A stretch of DNA of 64,000 nucleotides, from positions 28,436,975-28,500,974 of the forward strand of contig NC_134283.1 in NCBI RefSeq assembly GCF_949628215.1, written 5' to 3'. Of the stretch, positions 60,487 through 64,000 are shown piece by piece (within the stretch, counting starts at the first letter, position 1; each line of letters begins with the position of its first letter). The notes beneath the pieces were generated by a model. The model did no database searches. It was not told the DNA's origin and worked only from the letters and a program-made list of their open reading frames with translations. The translations under genes and the position numbers were made by a program. This stretch comes from Phalacrocorax aristotelis. Taxonomy: Eukaryota; Chordata; Aves; Suliformes; Phalacrocoracidae.

Positions 60487-61030
60487 CACAGAATAACAGA
60501 ATGGTAGGGGTTGGAAAGGACCTCTGGAGAGCATCTTGTCCAACCCCCTTGCTTGAGCAGACACACCTAGAGCAGGGGGCACAGGGATGCATCCACGTGG
60601 GTTTTTTAATGTCTCCAGAGAAGGTGACTCCACAGCCTCCCTGGGCAGCCTGTGCCACTGCTCTGGCACCCTCACAGGAAAGAATTTTTTTCTCATGTTT
60701 AGCTGGAACTTGCAGTGTTCCAACTTGTGCCCATTGCCCCTTCTCCTGTCATTGGGCACCACTGAAAAGAGTCCAGTCCCATCCTCTTGACACCCACCCT
60801 TCAGATATTTATAGGTATTGATAAGATCCCCCCTCAGGATTCTCTTCTCCAGGCTGAACAAACCCAGGTCTCAGCCTTTCCTCATAAGGGAGACGCTCCA
60901 GTCCCCTGATCATCTTGGTAGCTCTCCGCTGGACTTACTTGAGCACTCCGCTGTCCTTCTTAAACCGGGGGCCTCAAAACTGGACACAGCGCTCCAAATA
61001 TGGTCTCACTAGGGCAGAGTAGATGGGTGC
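60487..61030 (-). mobile_element. CR1 LINE copy B, 5'-truncated, minus orientation
   Basis: On plus it starts with CACAGAATAACAGAATGG, then GGGGTTGGAAAGGACCTCTG, GACACACCTAGAGCAGGGGG and the antisense of the CR1 ORF2 C-terminus. The minus frame at 60469-60861 carries [20 protein letters not shown] and WHRLPREAV. Near the end the frame is damaged: a short indel after SLETLKN shifts it past the normal stop, so the peptide reads on through the 3' region. The copy extends further 5' in ORF2 than A, to an AGTGAGACCATATTTGGAGC block (minus), ending at about 61030. It is a close relative of copy A. Plus-strand frames here are shadows. Confidence 0.92.
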
Positions 61031-61069
61031 CTGGTTTGTGCAGCAGAAATAAAATCCTAGTTCAGAATG

Positions 61070-61698
61070 TGTAGTCAGCCACAGTGTGCTGCTGTGGCCA
61101 AGAAGGCCAACAGGATGCTGGGTTGCATCAAAAAGGGCATCGCCAGCAGAGATAAAGAAGTCATCATCCCACTCTACTCGGTGCTTGTCAGGCCACACCT
61201 GGGGTACTGTGTACAGTTCTGGTCCCCGCTATACAAAAAGGATGTGGACAGGCTGGAAGGGGTCCAGAGAAGGGCCACCAGGATGATCAGAGGACTGGGA
61301 AGCTGCCATACAAGGATAGGCTGGGAGGGCTGCGTTTATTCATCCTTGAGAAAAGGATGCTCAGAGGGGATCTCATCCCCATGTTCCAGTACTTGAGGGG
61401 CAGCTGCAAAGAAGATGGAGCCTCCCTTTTTACAAGGAGTCACATGGAGAGGACAAGGGGGAATGGACACAAGTTGCTCTTGGGGAGATGCCCAATGGAC
61501 ATGAGAGGGAAATTTTTCACAGTGAGGACAGTCAACGTTTGGAATAATCTCCCCAGGGAAGTGGTTGACTCGGCCACGTTGGACACCTTCAAGAGTCATC
61601 TGGACAGGGTGCTGGGCATATTGTCTAGAGTGTGCTTTTCCCAGGAAGCTTGGACTAGATGATCCCTGAGGTCCCTTCCAACCTGTGATTCTGTAATA
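61070..61698 (+). mobile_element. CR1 LINE copy C, 5'-truncated, plus orientation, frameshifted
   Basis: The plus frame at 61067-61396 encodes the CR1 reverse-transcriptase C-terminal pattern ([48 protein letters not shown]). The frame at 61357-61662 continues it ([29 protein letters not shown]). The two are in different registers, so a small indel lies at about 61300-61350. The 3' region has AGGTCCCTTCCAACCTGTGA and ends in a TGATTCTGTAAT terminal unit. It is a different subfamily from A and B. It lies head to head with copy B, with only about 40 bases between them. Confidence 0.92.
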
Positions 61699-64000
61699 GA
61701 AAGTTGGTTTTATTTTAACTGGAGTTTTGATGCCTGCGGAATAAAAATAAGTCTGTAGTGTTTCTGTGATTTTGGGGGAGTACTGGGGGGAGATTTTTAG
61801 ACAGTAGTCGTTTTTCAATAATTATGCAAGGAGTGGGATAATTTATGGAAAATAATCATTTGGTGTTTTGAAGAATAATAGAATCTGCTGTTAAATTGCT
61901 GCTCTACAATGGATTACTTTTTAAAATAAGACAGTTTACCACATTTAAAAATTGTAGGAGAAGCATCTTGAAAGCAAACATATAAGTTGGTCTTTAAAAA
62001 GTAATAGCTTTGTATTTTCCCAAACGTAATAATTTTTTTGATTTTTCCTTTTGCTCCCCAAAATATAGCATACGTTCTGATGGATTTCTGGGGACTGTAT
62101 TTGACTTCAGAAATGTAATATTACAGAACAAAAACCAATAAGCATGTTTGAATAAGGATACGTCAATACGCATAAATTGGACAGTGGCTTGGGGACTAAA
62201 TTAGCCTAATAATTTTCAGGAAGTCTTAAATGCTAAATAATTCTGTTAATTTGTGGTCTTTACAACATGTGTAGCATCTTTGACAAAGTTTTACAACAAA
62301 GAACTTGCTTTGGCTACAATGGCAATTCAGAAGGAAACGGGAATGATCAGAAGCTCCTGAAAGGTTTGCAAGGGGTATTGTAGCTTTACAATTTCTACCA
62401 GATGCAGCGCTGTCGTCAGCTTATTTGTATGAGAGGTTTGGTTGGTTTGTTCTTCTAGTGTGTCCTTTTTTTTTTTTTTTTTGTGAGTGTGTAAATGTTA
62501 GTGCATCATTTATATATATGCCTGTAACACCTAAGTGGTCCCTGTTTTATCCTCTTTTCCTGTTAAGTTCTACTGACTCATTTTTAAATATTGACTAAAT
62601 TTCAAATATTGCTGGATCATAGTTTTTGAGACACATAATTTATTTTGTGATTAGAAGGTCAATTATAGCTAATGCTTTACTGCCAGGCCTTATTGGGCTT
62701 TGTGTCTTTTCATTGTTATCATGCTTATGAAATAAAACTAAATGTCCAGAAACTTGTAATTAGTCTTTCTCCCCTGTATCAAACAGGTGTTGCTGTTGCA
62801 TTCTAAGGGAGGGTGGCATATTGCTGCCTTGGAGACACAGTGGAACAATGGATGGAGTTAGTGGTCAGGAAAAGGATGATCATCAATTGATGTCAGATAT
62901 CATAGGGAAGATACCTTTGAAAGACTGGGACTGGTGAACTGCTTCAGAAAGGCTTAAAAGTACCAGAGACTGGAAACTGTAAGCTCTCGATATGCATGCA
63001 ATGAGGTGCATAAAACATAAAGCAGTATTACTTTGTATCGTCACTCTTCTACAAACTACTTTGTCATACCCACCCCGAGCTCCAAGGGAAAGCTTGTGGT
63101 CCCAGCTGTCTCATTGATCATATGCCACTAGTCGTTGCAGCACACACAATTGAATTGCTTTTCCCTCAGGGAAACAATGTCTCCAGGTGTGCTAATAATA
63201 AAATTAATAGCTTAGAGAAACTGCTTGCCACAGCAGCCGTGGCTCTACAATGAGAGGATCGATTCTAGTGTTTAACTGTCCTAATTCCATAGTGGATACC
63301 CGACTCAGCCACCGCTGAGATACGTTCAGCCTCACAGTTAATCAATACATCCCTGATTTAAAACAAAGAACCAAGATTCGGGATTAGAAGTCTTTCTGAA
63401 TAAAAGGATGTAGGTTAAAACTGTCAACACCCTTCAACTATCATCCTAACATAAAAGTTAGGAGTGCTTTAGCTAGTGCCTCCACAGGCAGTAAGTGTGA
63501 TGCTACTGAATATATCCTTCTCATTTTGTGAAACATTAGCTTGTAAATATTAGAATATAAAATGGCACTTAAATCATACTGAGCTGGCATTTTGTAGAGC
63601 TTCATGAATTTTGATTGTAATTGATAACATTACTTTAGTGTGGATAGTGTATGTAGTCGTACACTGTAGTTATTACTCTGTCACATAGTGCTGCTCTCAG
63701 TAGCCACAGATTTGATTGCCAGGAATGTGTCTTGAGGGGCACACGTACTTTTCATATTGGATTTTGAGAAGATCTCAATTCTGAATGCTTATAAATGTCA
63801 AGGTTTGACCTGTATATGAAAGAAAATATGCATTTTTATAAGTTGATAGTGGGAAGTGAAAGAGCATTACACAGTACTGTGTGGGACAGGGGTCTGAAAT
63901 TTCAGTGACAGCTTTTCAGTTGTAAGAGGAATGAGAAATTTGTGAAAAATTGCAACTTGTTTGCCAGACTTTTTTTTTTTACCTATAATTTGGTCTAATG
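61699..64000. other. Unique non-coding stretch to window end
   Basis: AT-rich sequence with a 17-T run at 62466-62482 and an 11-T run near 63970. No exon, RNA gene or further repeat copy is recognised. The minus frame at 61336-61818 mostly overlies CR1 copy C and is a shadow. Confidence 0.45.

Noticed and set aside
1..64000. tRNA, rRNA, CRISPR arrays, operons or bacterial-style mobile elements
   Set aside because: None was seen. The composition, repeats and lack of dense ORFs are those of vertebrate nuclear DNA.

Overview
The window reads as vertebrate nuclear DNA from a bird. It is AT-rich and contains no compact prokaryote-style genes. Its recognisable interspersed repeats are typical of birds: four 5'-truncated CR1 LINE copies, two solo ERVL-type LTRs of a family widespread in birds, one ERVK-like LTR with an alpharetrovirus-like core, and a few eroded fragments of ancient amniote repeats (a MIR-like SINE and a palindromic element). 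Most of the sequence looks like intron or intergenic DNA. All identifications come from reading the sequence and remembered repeat families; no search was run.

Layout. At 1-3.5 kb the best coding candidate is a 111-nt exon-like segment at 1787-1897 (+). It has a good acceptor, a strong donor, one frame open throughout and symmetric phase. At 3.5-4.2 kb there is a MIR-like remnant and a minus-oriented ERVK-like LTR with TATA and poly(A) signals. From 4.2 to 39.3 kb the DNA is mostly unique and non-coding, broken by G/T-rich or A/C-rich low-complexity tracts. This part also holds a weak exon candidate (23350-23422) and several segments that look like conserved enhancers, one with a near-perfect 14-bp hairpin (16481-16513). 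At 39.4-40.0 kb is a solo ERVL LTR (minus). The 40-50 kb part holds an inverted repeat around an AP-1-like site, an AT palindrome and a degraded palindromic repeat. At 50.4-50.9 kb is CR1 copy A (+). At 52.85 kb is a weak terminal-exon candidate. At 54.4-55.0 kb is a second solo ERVL LTR (minus). At 57.9-58.3 kb is CR1 copy D (-). At 60.5-61.7 kb CR1 copies B (-) and C (+) lie head to head.

If the exon at 1787-1897 is real, a plus-strand gene runs into the window with very long introns, and all three LTRs are antisense to it, as is usual for LTRs that persist in introns. I could not name the gene. I see no evidence of a new multi-gene system. The most useful leads are the unnamed exon, the hairpin-bearing putative conserved element and the inverted CR1 arrangements. 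Nearly all longer open frames are either inside repeats (the longest, 163 codons, lies wholly within an LTR) or look like chance ORFs in AT-rich DNA.
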